Source: Orobanche coerulescens (taxonomy: Eukaryota; Streptophyta; Magnoliopsida; Lamiales; Orobanchaceae). From it: a stretch of 64,000 nucleotides of DNA. The notes under the pieces are model-generated. The model had not been told where the DNA came from. It saw only the letters and a list, made by a program, of their open reading frames with translations, and made no database searches. The stretch spans positions 175,946,501 to 176,010,500 of the forward strand of contig CM065809.1 in NCBI GenBank assembly GCA_033398695.1, read 5' to 3'. Within the stretch, counting starts at the first letter, position 1, and each line of letters begins with the position of its first letter. Made by a program: the position numbers and the translations under genes. Of this stretch, positions 12,533-23,460 are shown piece after piece.

Positions 12533-14227
12533 TCACGAGTAAACAGCCATTGTAACATTCATGTTATTCCCAACAGAAGTTGTTCTTTCTGATGATGATG
12601 ATGATGATGACGATGACGATGATGATGATGATGATGAAGGTTTATGCAAGCTATTTAATGCCTTTTGCTCTATTTCATTAGCTTCAGGTACCATGCTCGC
12701 CTTTCTCAGGCAAGACACCAAAGAACTTATGGTGATATTATCCGGTGCACAACCGACTGACAGCATATTGTTATACATTCCTATAGCTTCCGACATTCTG
12801 CCTTTCATACAATGCCCCAAAATAAGGATGGTGAAAGTCATCTTGTCGTGGATGCATCCTTTTGCCTCCATCTCCGCAACAATCGTGTTTGCCTCATCTA
12901 CATTGCCGGCTTTACAAAACCCATCAATAACAGGGTTGTAAACAAATGGTTGAGGAACAATGTCTTCCCTCCATTTCAACTGCCTTAACAAATCACGAGC
13001 CTCATTTAATCTGTTCTCTCTGCATAGAGCATTGATTAGAACCGAAAAGGTAAATACATTAGGAGGCACCTTCCGCTTGTTCATTTCATCCCAGAGATTC
13101 ATGCCTCTTTCAAGCTCCCCAAGACGGCACTGACCATCGATGAGAGACGTAAAGGTGACGACATCAGGATGAAAACCATTGCTAACCATCATTTCATACA
13201 TCTTCAAAGCTAAAGCCACCTGGCCTTTTTTACCAAAACCATCAATGATAACATTAAAAGTAAACGAGTTCGGTCTGACCCCATTATAAATCATTTCATC
13301 AAGAAGAGTTGAAGCTGCACCCATCTCACCTGATTTGCAGTATCCAGAAATAACCGATGTGTAAGTTACGACATCTGGCGGAAACCCACATTGCACTTTA
13401 ACTTCTCTTAGTAAAGCCTCTGCTCTATCCACTTTACCAACTCTACACAACCCATTAATAAGAGTATTGTACGTAATAATATCGGGATGACAACCAAAAC
13501 TTTTCATAACATCAAAAAATTCAAAAGCCTTCTCAAACTTACTCATACGGCACAATCCTCGTATCACTATGTTAAAGCTACAAGTATCAGGGCATAAGCT
13601 TCGTAACCTTAATATATGATTCTTAAAAAATGCAACAGCATCATCGATCCGATTTCTACTCATTAGCAAGCTCAAGAAATTATTATATACAAAAGTACTA
13701 ACTGTTTCCTCATTCTCATTGCAAAATTCAGCTTTCGCTACCAATATTTCTTCCGCAATCCTAAACTTCTGTGCATTGACAAAGGAAGAAACAACAAAAT
13801 CCAAAACCGAGCTACATGGCAATAACCCATCAGCTATCATGTACTCGTACACTACTTTAGCTGAATCGTGAAGGTGCATCTGGCAGAGCGACCTTAAGAG
13901 CAAATCAAAAGTAGATTCCAAGTGGATGAGATTCAAACTAAGCCTCGAGTAACGAAAAAAGCTAAACGCTAAATCAGGGTTGTTTAATCTACTGTTTATG
14001 TGATAAACCACGCCGAAAGCTACGAAGGGACTCAGATTCTCCCGAAAATAATTAGTGCCAAAGAACGCAAGCGACTGAGAGTGATGAATGCACAGAGTGC
14101 ACACGACTTTGATGAACCAAAGAGTGGAAGCAGGAGAAGAGTGCGCTGATTCTATGCCGGCGTGACCATGGAACAAAGCTGCGGACAGGATCTTGGAAAT
14201 GAACACTCTCTGAGCCCCAAATTGCAT
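12533..14227 (-). CDS. P-class pentatricopeptide repeat protein
   Basis: Intronless gene of 564 codons, intact to its stop. The ATG at 14227 is the first in frame; three codons further upstream the frame begins only with a TTG. PPR proteins bind organellar RNA base by base and help stabilise, process, edit or translate chloroplast or mitochondrial transcripts. From about residue 215 to 520 runs a continuous series of 35-residue motifs with the typical signature (TYNTLINGLCRVGKVDRA, TYTSVISGYCKSGEMGAA, TFNVIIDGFGKKGQVALA, TFTSLIDGQCRLGELERG). More degenerate repeats come before it. There is no E or DYW domain, so this is a P-class protein. The basic, hydrophobic N-terminus (QRVFISKILSAALF) is compatible with organelle import, probably mitochondrial. 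Near the C-terminus a run of 16 serines (residues 531-546) is encoded by a TCA/TCG trinucleotide repeat, likely variable between individuals. I do not assign an orthologue. Confidence 0.93.
   Translation of the reverse strand: MQFGAQRVFISKILSAALFHGHAGIESAHSSPASTLWFIKVVCTLCIHHSQSLAFFGTNYFRENLSPFVAFGVVYHINSRLNNPDLAFSFFRYSRLSLNLIHLESTFDLLLRSLCQMHLHDSAKVVYEYMIADGLLPCSSVLDFVVSSFVNAQKFRIAEEILVAKAEFCNENEETVSTFVYNNFLSLLMSRNRIDDAVAFFKNHILRLRSLCPDTCSFNIVIRGLCRMSKFEKAFEFFDVMKSFGCHPDIITYNTLINGLCRVGKVDRAEALLREVKVQCGFPPDVVTYTSVISGYCKSGEMGAASTLLDEMIYNGVRPNSFTFNVIIDGFGKKGQVALALKMYEMMVSNGFHPDVVTFTSLIDGQCRLGELERGMNLWDEMNKRKVPPNVFTFSVLINALCRENRLNEARDLLRQLKWREDIVPQPFVYNPVIDGFCKAGNVDEANTIVAEMEAKGCIHDKMTFTILILGHCMKGRMSEAIGMYNNMLSVGCAPDNITISSLVSCLRKASMVPEANEIEQKALNSLHKPSSSSSSSSSSSSSSSSERTTSVGNNMNVTMAVYS
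12590..12637 (-). repeat. In-frame (TCA)n repeat in PPR gene
   Basis: Sixteen consecutive TCA/TCG codons give a polyserine tract after the last PPR motif. It lies outside the RNA-binding repeats, so length changes are probably tolerated. Confidence 0.95.
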
Positions 14228-14621
14228 ACTTCTCAATGAAAAACAAAGGTTTTTTTGATAGAGGATAGACTTGCGGCGATGATTTCCCTCGTCTTCATGC
14301 CATGTTCTGTTATCGCGGAATGAGCTATCAAGATTGGTTCGCTAATTGAGAATGGAGAAAGCTGAATGGGGATCGGACGAGATCCTTTGTGTATGTTGTG
14401 TGCGCAAAAATGGCGTGTGATTGGAAGTGTTTGAGTGGCGGGTGGTGAATTAGGGTTGAGGGCGGCGCCCGGCGGATTGGTCACCGCAACAAAAACACAG
14501 CCACTAAGGTTACACACGGGACGACGACTAAACGTCAGTAACTAGAAATAATAGTAACTCCTCAAAAAGTAAGGCGATGAATATATATGTTAAAAGTTAG
14601 TTATTTACATCGATAATAAAG
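14228..14621 (-). promoter_or_regulatory. Upstream region of PPR gene
   Basis: The only host-like sequence between the PPR start and the MITE at 14625. It should contain the 5' UTR and promoter. No clear TATA box is visible, which is common for PPR genes. Confidence 0.4.
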
Positions 14622-14624
14622 TAA

Positions 14625-14913
14625 GGCTCTATTTTTTTTTTTTTTGAGTCGAATTTTTTTTGATGAAATTAAACTGAACTGAACTGAATTGTATTAAATT
14701 AAATTGTGTTGAATCGAACTGAATTGAAATTACTAAAAAATAAATAATAATTATTATTATTACTACTTTTATTTATTAATATTATGTAGCAATATATAAA
14801 ATAAAAAAAATTATATATTACAACAACAACAATAATAATAATAACAAGTATTATTATTATTGATATACCAATGTAATGAATAATATCACATAACAACAAC
14901 AATTTATTTGTCA

Positions 14914-14950
<37 letters not shown>

Positions 14951-15424
14951 TTATTCATAATAATGCAAATTATATATAATATTACTCATAACATTGATAT
15001 CAATAATAATAATAACAATAATAAAATTATTATTAATAATACTACAAATTATATATAATAGTACTGATATTAATAATAATAACAATTAATAGTGAAATTA
15101 GATAGCAATATATACAACACAAATTATTATTATTTATACTACAACAACAATAACAACCCAAAAAAATAGTAAAATTAGTATTAATAATAATATATAAAAT
15201 TATTGATAATATAACATATTATAGTAATACTAAAATAAACAATTATAATAATTATTATATATAATATTATATAATATAAATAGTAATAATAATAGTAATT
15301 AGTAATATCAATTCTAAAGTTGAATCGAATCAACTAAATCACATTAATCAAAAAACATAATCAAATTAATTTTAATAAATGAATCGAATCGAACAAGATC
15401 AAATTAAACTCAAATAACAAAGCC
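14625..15424. mobile_element. Long Tourist-like MITE, AAT-rich
   Basis: Ends GGCTCTATTTTTTTT and CAAAGCC, flanked by TAA on both sides (14622-14624 and 15425-15427). It has the same plan as the MITE at 6438: GAATCGAA/GAACTGAA subterminal repeats around a core of AAT, AAC and ATT trinucleotide repeats. At 800 bp it is far longer than its relative, mostly because of the repeat core. Confidence 0.7.
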
Positions 15425-15616
15425 TAAATTATTCATTTTCATGTGTCATCTTTGAAAATATGATGACAAAAAAATTAAAACATTATGTTAAAAATATGTT
15501 TTTGCATGAATTTAGTATTATAAGTTTTGTAAATTTAATAAATATCTTTTATAAATAATTTATGATCAAATTTCAACCAAAAAAGGTCAATTAAGATGAA
15601 AAGAAGTGAATATCTA

Positions 15617-16062
15617 TCTATACTATATAATACTTATCCCCCTTAATTTAATGTGGAAGGGGGATTTAATTGTAACTTTTAATTATAAATATATGAAAAG
15701 ACTATTTTAATTGTAACTTTTAATGTATAAACTAATTTAAATACAAAAGTTATGATAAACATCACAATACAAATACACCTTATAATTCACAAGGTGATTA
15801 AAATGAACTTTTAAATGATAGTATAAATTACAAGATGGTTAAATTTTAGCTATGAAATCTTAGATAGAATCGGTGCATCACACGAGTTGAATAAACCAAA
15901 AACAACCCCGGAGCAACATACGGGTTAGTAAAGCCATATTTCATATAACTAATTTCATAGACTAAAATAAAAGGACAATAACAATAAAAAAAACATATAA
16001 ACTTCTCTAAAAGACATTTAAATTCTGCCATCTGCTCATTCAAGTGTCTGCCCCAACATTAC
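15617..16062 (+). mobile_element. Helitron-like unit 1 of a tandem pair
   Basis: Begins TCTATACTATATAA after an A, the same 5' terminus as the Helitrons at 8587 and 51460 but in plus orientation. It continues through the shared body (CCCCCTTAATTTAATGTGGA at about 15637; the internal CGGTGCATCACACGAG stem at 15870) and breaks off after GTCTGCCCCAACATTAC, before the terminal hairpin. The second unit follows directly. Confidence 0.65.
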
Positions 16063-16566
16063 TACTATATAATACTTATCCCCCTTAATTTAATGTGGAA
16101 GGGGGATTTAATTGTAACTTTTAATTGTAAATATATGAAGAGACTATTTTAATTGTAACTTTTAATGTAAATAAACTAATTTAAATACAAAAGTTATGAT
16201 AAACATCACAATGCAAATGCACCTTCTAATTCACAAGGTGATTAAAATGAACTTTTAAATGATACTATAAATTACAAGATGGTTAAATTTTAGCTATGAA
16301 ATCTTAGATACAATCGGTGCATCGCACGAGTTGAATAAACCAAAAACAACTTCGGAGCAACATACGGGTTAGTAAAGCCTCACTTCATATAACTAATTTC
16401 ATAGACTAAAATAAAAGGACAATAACAATAAAAAAACATATAAACTTCTCTAAAAGGCATTTAAATTCTCTCATATGCTCATTCAACCGTCTGCCCCAAC
16501 ATTACGTACAAAACACGTAGATATTCAACCAAATACCGTGCATCGCACGGGTTGGATAATATCTCG
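16063..16566 (+). mobile_element. Helitron-like unit 2, with terminal hairpin
   Basis: Starts at TACTATATAATACTTATCCC, lacking only the first few bases of the terminus, and repeats the body of unit 1 nearly base for base. It ends with the CCGTGCATCGCACGG hairpin at 16536-16550 and GTTGGATAATATCTCGT. Head-to-tail tandem units are expected from rolling-circle transposition. Confidence 0.65.
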
Positions 16567-16582
16567 TGTATTAAATGACAAA

Positions 16583-17723
16583 TCTCACCTCCCCCCTACT
16601 TTAGCCAATTTAGTCCTCCATCGCCGGCCGGAGTATTTTTCGACCACCGGAGCTGACGTGGACGACACGTGGCTGACACATGGCAAAAAAAATATAAAAA
16701 TCTAATTAATTTAAAAAATCTAAAAAAAAAAATAAAAAATCTGGAATATTATAAAACCTAAATTTAAAAAAATTTAAAAAAAATTAAAAATTTAAAATCT
16801 AAAAAAAATTAAAAAATATAAAAACCTAAATAATATAAAAAAATTTAAAAAATTTAAAAAATCTAAAAAAATTTAAAGAATCTGAAAAATCGTGAAAAAA
16901 TATAAAAAAAATTAGAACCTTAGGTAATTATTTTTAATTCTGAAATATTAATATAAATATATTAGAATTTTTTATTTTTTTACTTAATTTTATAATTCTG
17001 AAAAGATTTTTTTTCAGAAAAAAATCTTTCTAGTTCAAAAAATTAATTTTATAACTCTGAAAAAAAATCTTTTTAATCTTTTTAATTTCTGAAAAAAAGT
17101 TATATTTTTTTAATTTTATAATTCTGAAAAAAAATATCTTTTTAATTTCTGAAAAAAATGAGAAAATTATCAAAATGATCTTTTTCATAATCTTTTCAGA
17201 AATTAAAAAGATTCTATTTTTAGAATTATAAAATTAAAAAAAATTCAGAAATTAAAAAGATTAAAAAGTTTTTTTTTTCAGAATTATAAAATTAATCTTT
17301 TGAATTAAAAAGATTTTTTTTTTCTGAAAAAAAAATCATTTCAGAATTATAAAATTAAAAAATAAATAAAAAATTCTAATATATCTATATTAATATTTCA
17401 GAATTAAAAATAATTACCTATGGTTCTATTATTAAATTAAATTAAAAATTAAATTTTTTTATATTTTTTAAATTATTTAGGTTTTTATATATTTTTTTAA
17501 ATTTTTTTAGATTTTAAATTTTTCATTTTTTTAAATGTTTTTAGATTTAAAAAAAAATTAAATTTAGGTTTTTTAATATTCTAGATTTTTAATTTTTTTA
17601 GATTTTTTTATATTATTTAGGTTTTTATATTTTTTTGCCACGTGTCGTCCATGTCAGCTCTGGTGGCCGGAAAATACTCCGGCCGGCGACGGAGGACTAA
17701 ATTGGCTGAAGTAGGGGGGAGAT
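16583..17723. mobile_element. Fold-back element with long inverted repeats
   Basis: The outer arms are inverted copies: 16583-16690 (CCCCCCTACTTTAGCCAATT, then TCGCCGGCCGGAGTATTTTT) pairs with 17630-17723. The AT-rich interior is also largely an inverted repeat around about 17170. GC-rich tips and an A/T-rich loop of about 900 bases allow one very long hairpin. No protein is encoded. The family (MULE-like or fold-back type) cannot be fixed. A clear target duplication was not found. Confidence 0.7.
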
Positions 17724-18908
17724 ATGGGGTTTTTTGGTCCCCCGGAGACAGATGGGTTTTTTTGGCCAATTGATCCCACATACGGGACCAATTTGATAAT
17801 TTTCTCTTTTAAGAGTATTTAAATTTAGTCCCTATCAAATTTCATTAATCAAAATTAATCTTATTATTCAAAAATTGTATCAACGAGGCTTTACGAACCC
17901 GTGCGTTGCACAAATTATATCGAATCGTTGATTGCGTAATGTTCGAGTAAATTGCTGAATTGTTACCGTGAACAGTGTATAACTTGGGCTGTCTCGGTAG
18001 GATTTTGTTAATTTTTAGGTAGATTTACCATTTTTTTGGGTTTACTGTGTTGCACACAGTTTGAATTTGTTTGTTCGTCGCTTGATTTATTATATTTTTT
18101 TAACCTTAACCTATTATAACAAGTAGCAATAACTCAACACTAACCCACTCTTGTGAGCCCAAATTTTCGGATCCATGTTAATAATGAATTGAATACGAAA
18201 AAGCAAATAACTACAAACATACTTTTGCTTAAAGGTTAAAACTTGTTTAATAAACTATACTAAGCATAAAAGACATGAAGCAACAACTTTAAATCACTTT
18301 TGGTAAAAGTTTAATCGATTCCTAGAATTAATTAAACCCGATCCAAACACATTACATACCCGGTAAAACCCTATTATCACTTCATTTGGGATAACCCTAC
18401 TCTTTCCAATTCCAATCCTCCCCCTCTTTTCTCCTCACACCAAACGCATGTCCTCCACACAAAATCGATCTCATCATCATCTACCATTATAACCGATCAT
18501 ATGAAAAACAAATACAAACACATCTATACATGTACCTTGTCTTCAGTTTCTGCATAATACGAATCAAGAGAGAGTTTTAATGCTTCAAGATCATTTGGAG
18601 GGTCTCGGATAAGATCTACTTGGGTTTTCCATTTTTGATTTTGTTATTTTTTTCTTCGAATCAAAGAGAGATTATAACATAGTTGTTATAAATCTTATCT
18701 TTCTTTTTCAGATATAAAAAGAGGCTAAGCTTCAAAAGATGGATCGATGATGATGTACTTCTCTTCATATTTCGATCTTAAAAGGTCTAAGATGTTGTTG
18801 TTATACACGAAAGAGAAGAAGAACCTGAGATCTTTTATTATTATTTGTTCGCTTCGAGTCGTGGCTGTGTTTGGAGATGTGATTTTTTGATGTAGTTGAT
18901 GTTGTTAT
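17724..18908. other. Non-coding stretch with a Helitron scrap
   Basis: About 17880-17940 resembles an internal Helitron hairpin region (GAGGCTTTACGAACCCGTGCGTTGCAC). The rest, including a C-rich stretch at 18400-18480, gives no supported gene. Confidence 0.4.
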
Positions 18909-19090
18909 TGTAACATCCCCGATATATTCAGGAATATTACAGCGCCATAAATCCTTTACATAAGAATTTACAAGGCTGAAGGAAAGAAAATACAATAACA
19001 GATACCAACATATAAAAGTAACTGAATTAAAAATACAACAGTTCTAGGTCAATACCGAAAATACAATATCCGAAAGAGGAATATTAATAC

Positions 19091-20041
19091 TGTTGTGTCG
19101 AGATTTATTCAACAGGCGATCGTCTCAGAGACCGGGCGACCGATCCAGAGCCCAGCATCCAAGACAGATCGTCCGACCGAAGGTCCCAGGACAAGTCCCA
19201 GTGCCGAGCGATCGACATCTGAGGCGATCGTCTCTCGGTACTTGGCGATCGACCCCTGGTGACCGACCAAGTGACGACCGCCTCATGCCACGATAAGCCA
19301 TCGCCCGTCCAGTCGGCGAAGGCCGAAGCTCGAAGCAAGGACCCACATGCAGGTCTGGAAAAGGTGCCGCAGCACATGGATCGTTGACCACAGCCTGTCA
19401 GCATCTTTCCACCAACCGACAGACCCGCCGAAAGGTGTACAGTGGGACCGCCCGTGACAACAACTCAGGACGCGTGCCGGCTCCTCATTGGACCGCACAG
19501 CTGGCTGCCAGCAGCAGCCGCAGACTTTAAGGCAAACATCCCATGTGACATAAAGACGATCGCCCCTTATTATATTACATGAAAGGCGATCGCCCGTCAA
19601 GAAACAGAGCATCCCAGCTCCTATAAATAGAAGGCTGCCTACACTTGGAAAACGGGCTGAACTCACGGACACTCTCTGTCTCTCTCTGATTCAGCTCACA
19701 TCTTGGCTATCTTACTCTTGGCAACAGCTATCTCTCGGCCTTTCTTCTCTCTCAGCACCTCCTACACGAAAGACGGTCGGTAGAGACGAAGCACGCAGAG
19801 CTTCGCTCAAGAGCTAGATAAATAGGATCTTTTACACTCATTGTATTTAGATTCTTACATTAATACTTGTATCCACGAATATTTGTATTAATAACATCTC
19901 GCGAGAGCATTCAAGCCCGGGCCTAACAAACCCGACAAATCTTGTGTTATTCACACCCCCACGAAAGTGCTCCAGCAACTTTGTTTGTTGTCCGTCCATT
20001 CCAGCAATATTCATCTTCGGATAATATTTTGGGCAACAACA
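19091..20041 (+). mobile_element. Solo LTR of a Tat/Retand-type element
   Basis: Starts TGTTGTGTCGAG, ends GGGCAACAACA, and is flanked by a perfect 5-bp target duplication AATAC (19086-19090 and 20042-20046). It aligns along its length with the 3' LTR at 49521-50481. It holds a TATA box (TATAAATAG, 19622) preceded by six CGATCG-cored palindromes. A solo LTR arises when the two LTRs of one element recombine and the interior is lost. Confidence 0.88.
19117..19592. promoter_or_regulatory. CGATCG palindrome array in Tat LTR
   Basis: CGATCG occurs at 19117, 19209, 19224, 19245, 19557 and 19587, several extended to GGCGATCGCC or close to GACGATCGTC. The last lies about 30 bases upstream of the TATA box at 19622. 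The full-length element's LTR keeps copies at 49642, 49679, 50006 and 50037, before TATA at 50081. Confidence 0.7.
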
Positions 20042-20796
20042 AATACATCACCGAAATCAATCATCACAATGCCAACGTACTCGAGTACTTAATAAAAATA
20101 ATGGAAACAACAGACAATTAAACCCGCCCGGACATCACTCTGCACCCTCGTCGTCAGGCAGCTCCAGTAGTTGTTTCCCTGCTCTCCTAGATCCTGAACA
20201 TAAACAAATATTCACCCCCGAAGGGGTTAGCACAACGATGCTAGTACAAGTACGATAATCATACAACAATAATTTAATCAACAATAATCATAACAAGTTT
20301 CTCCAACGAGAAATGACAACAACACATATCACATCATAACAGTCCCAAACATACTCATGGTATTCAAACGATCCAGCGCACACAGCTATAGATTGCCATG
20401 ATGATCCCATCGGACCAAAGCATGGTGGAACTACCTGTCCAACGATCCAGCGCACACAACTATAGATTTTCCATGATGATTCCCGTCGGATCAACGCATG
20501 GTGGACAATTAATCACAACACATGTACACAGCACAATCATAACATAACCGACATAATACGGACAATTCTAATTAAAGCACTTGCCTCGATTCGATGACAA
20601 GGATAAAACTCCCACGAATATCGAAACGCTCGAAGGTCGCCCCCTTCGATCAATCACGTTGCTAAGCTCGAACCTTAATAACAGAAATAATATAGAATTC
20701 ATCTCATGTCGAACGAACATCTAACAATCCAAACTACGGTCGAAAGTTCATAAAAACATAACCTGCTTGACCTGCTTAACGTACGTTACGTACCCT

Positions 20797-21728
20797 CGGT
20801 AGTGTATGTTAAGGTGTCACCCTGGAAAGGGGTGATTAGGTTCCGTAAACGAGGAAAGTTAGGGCCCCGTTACATTTACGGCTGTTCTCGGTCCGGTTCG
20901 GTCCGGGTATTGTCTTCTCGAGTCTGGACCATTAAGGTATTGGGTATTACCGGTTCCGGTCCTTACCGGTTTCGGGTCCCAACTTCAATACTTGTATCCG
21001 GACCGCTAACGTTTCGGATGAGTATCGGTCCCGGATATTACGGGCGGGTTTTCGGGTATCTTGGATCGTTAAAAGCCTAATCACCAAAATCTCATAATCG
21101 AGACAAGAATTGAGGGGTTTTTTCAAATGTATGCTAAGGAAATTAAGAGATAAGGTCTTTTAAACTTATTTTTTCTATATGTACTAATACCTTATAACAA
21201 TATTTTGTAAAATGTATGTTTACGAAAAATTACCGGGTTTTTTACCGGGTTGACGGTTTCGGTCCTTATCGGTTTCGGTTCTAACTTCTGTACCAGTATC
21301 CGGACCGCTAACGTTTCGGGTGAGTATCGGTCCCGGATATTATCAGACGGTTCTCGGGCGGTTCTCGAGTATACTTGGACCGCTAACAGCCCTAGTTACA
21401 TTGGACCCTACAAGGTCATCGCTCGAGTGGGAAAGGTATCTTATCGCTTAGAGTTACGCCACGTGTCGCATTTGTGGAAGTGCGTATTGGATGAGTCTGC
21501 GGTGATTCCCCTTGAGGGAATTCAGATCGACGAGCGGCTTAATTACGTGGAAAAGTCGGTTGCCATTCTCAACAGGAGGACGAGGACCTCGCGTAACAAG
21601 GTGATCGGTTTAGTGAAAGTCCAGTGACACCGAAAGGGTTCCGAGTGGACTTGGGAACCCGAGGTTGAGATGCGAGAAAACTACCCAAATCTATTCGCGG
21701 GCGGAGACTTCGAGGACGAAGTCTAATT
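20797..21728 (+). pseudogene. Tekay/Del-like pol 3' end (integrase C-terminus)
   Basis: The segments 20801-20876 and 21403-21728 read as the end of a chromovirus polyprotein: the V(Y/F)VKVSPWKGV block after the integrase core, then GPYKVIARVGKVSYRLEL, the PLEGIQIDERLNYVEKSVAI block and a WTWEPEVEMRENYP tail. In life this part helps integrase place new copies into chromatin. The hAT MITE at 20877-21394 splits it; apart from that the frame is kept across the insertion. A TGA at about 21626 breaks it again. Everything upstream is missing. Confidence 0.8.
20877..21394. mobile_element. hAT-type MITE inside the pol remnant
   Basis: Inverted ends TACGGCTGTTCTCGGTCC and the complement of TAGGGCTGTTAGCGGTCC, with a perfect 8-bp duplication GTTACATT (20869-20876 and 21395-21402). 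This is the length expected for hAT transposons. The interior holds two copies of a GGACCGCTAACGTTTCGG unit (about 20999 and 21300), each followed by GAGTATCGGTCCCGGATATTA-like sequence. Confidence 0.85.
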
Positions 21729-21743
21729 CAAGCGGGGGAGAGT

Positions 21744-23460
21744 TGTAAAGCCCGTGTCCCGATATGGATAATGTTTATGTTGATTAATGTTTTCTTTAAT
21801 TAAATGTTGTTAAATGGAATTGACGGGATAGGGCAAACGTGATTTAAGTTGTGTTAGGTGGCTTAGAGTATTAAATTTTATCTATTGTAGGTGGTAAGGA
21901 GAGTATTTGAAAACTTAGGGACTAAATGGATATTTTTGACAAATAGTGTGCATGGGTCGGCCCATGATGGGAACCGACCTCCTCCCTTCTTATTTCACGT
22001 CTCCTTGCGTCGCATACCCAAGAAATCTGCAAACCCTAATCGCCCCCCTCCTTCCTTGCTGCCATCGTGAGACTACCGCCATTCTTGCCGGCGAGAGAGA
22101 GGTGCAGCGAGAGAGAGAAGTGCAGCGAGAAAGAGAGCAGGAGAGGGAGAAGGAACCGACGGTCGGCAGGGAGCCAAAACCTCGTGTGGCTGTGGCTACG
22201 TAGTCGTCTGAGGTAAGCTTTTCTCCTCGTTTGTTTATCTGTCGTTGTCGTTAACCCTAAATGCCAAAACTCTTAACCCGAATCGCAAACCTTAATCGAA
22301 AACTAAAGTTATCATTTTATGTGAGAGATGCTGTTTCTGCCGCTGTTTTGTAAATTCCATAGAAAAACCTAGGGAGCTCTAATTTGGGTGAAACTAGTGC
22401 CTGAATCTCACAATTTGAGTCTAGAATGTTTTCCATTCTTTGTAGAAAAATTAATAAGGCCTCTAGCTAGGTCCAAATTAGCCTTTAATACAGACTGGTC
22501 CGGATTTTTACTGTTCAGGTAGTCTGTTTTGTAAAATGCATATAAAATAGTAGGGAACGCGTGCAATATGTCCCTGGAAACATAAGACATGGAACTTTCT
22601 ATGTGTGGAATAATAATTCGGGTCTGGTGAGTTTAAGGGAGGCTAAACAGGTCACGATCAGAACCGTAGTTTTAGACCTAAAGCTGGAAATTACACGTTT
22701 AGACTTGTAGTTACAAGTTTGGGTTCGAACTTCACTTTGACGCTTGATAACACTTCTTTAGGTGGAAAGAAGTGAGTTGGAGTTTGCGGGCTCATATTGC
22801 TGTTTGAGGATATCTGCTTTGCTTTTCGAGGTGAGTTCTATCACTGCGTAGGTTAGGGGTTATATGCGCATTATTGTGGCTCGTGGGTGTGCTAGTTAAT
22901 TTTGTTGTATGTGGTACTAGGATGTGGCGTCTAGTATGGACGTAGGTATCATATAAAAACTTGGGGAGATCGAGAAATACGTATATGGGTGTCTTATAAA
23001 CTCGGGAAGACCGAGAAATACGTGCACAGTGTTGTATGAATTCGGGGAGATCGATGGTTATATAAATAGTTGTTCTTGCATGAGTTTGCCTGTTGAGGAT
23101 ATGTTCTAAAAGTGGCATATGTGGATTACTTGTATCTAACTGTGGTTAGGAGTAATGTTCATATGATTGCTATCCTATGTGGTGTTTGAATTCACTAAGC
23201 TTCATGCTTACCCTTTTTCCTATAAATTACTGTTTCAGGTGCGAGTGGCAGTAAGGCGTGATGGTACACACTGGTGCGTTGAGGAGATCTTTATTATTAT
23301 TTATTTTGAGACTCAAGTTTAGAATTATTACATTTTCTGCTGTGTTATTTGGGGTTGGTTGTTAAACTTAACGGTTGTGATGAAACGTTTATTTGACTCT
23401 CAACACTTATTGTTTTATTTAAAAAAAAAATCAAATTCATCGCAATTTTTGGGGCGTTAC
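21744..23460 (+). mobile_element. 3' LTR of the Tekay-like element
   Basis: Follows a polypurine tract (AAGCGGGGGAGAGT) just after the pol tail, starts TGTAAAGCCCG and ends GGGGCGTTAC, where the copia LTR begins. It contains a GAGA-rich stretch (22090-22150) and three imperfect units with GGGGAGATCGAGAAATACGT (22955-23060). The open frame at 21946-22203 is part of this LTR and is not considered a gene. Confidence 0.75.
22955..23065. repeat. Short tandem units in Tekay-like LTR
   Basis: Three imperfect units of about 45-50 bases, each with (T/C)CGGG(G/A)AGA(T/C)CGAGAAATACG or a shortened form. Confidence 0.6.

Larger units (their letters stand above)
18909..20796 (-). mobile_element. gypsy LTR fragment, split by a solo LTR
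   Basis: On the minus strand the fragment ends at 18909 with ATATCGGGGATGTTACA preceded by GGCGCTGTAATATT, the signature end of the gypsy LTRs in this window. Segments 18909-19085 and 20047-20796 flank the inserted Tat solo LTR. At 20365-20515 are two reverse-oriented units of the CGATCCAGCGC/CCATGATGATCCC repeat, also found in the 9.4 kb element's LTR. No primer-binding site follows 18909. The right end is cut by the Tekay-like pol fragment near 20797. Confidence 0.65.

Noticed and set aside
12561..12941. Plus-strand open frame with polyaspartate
   Set aside because: Opposite strand of the PPR gene; the D run is the complement of the serine repeat.
21946..22203. Open frame with RE-rich repeats
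   Set aside because: Lies in the 3' LTR of the Tekay-like element; the charged run is a GAGA repeat.
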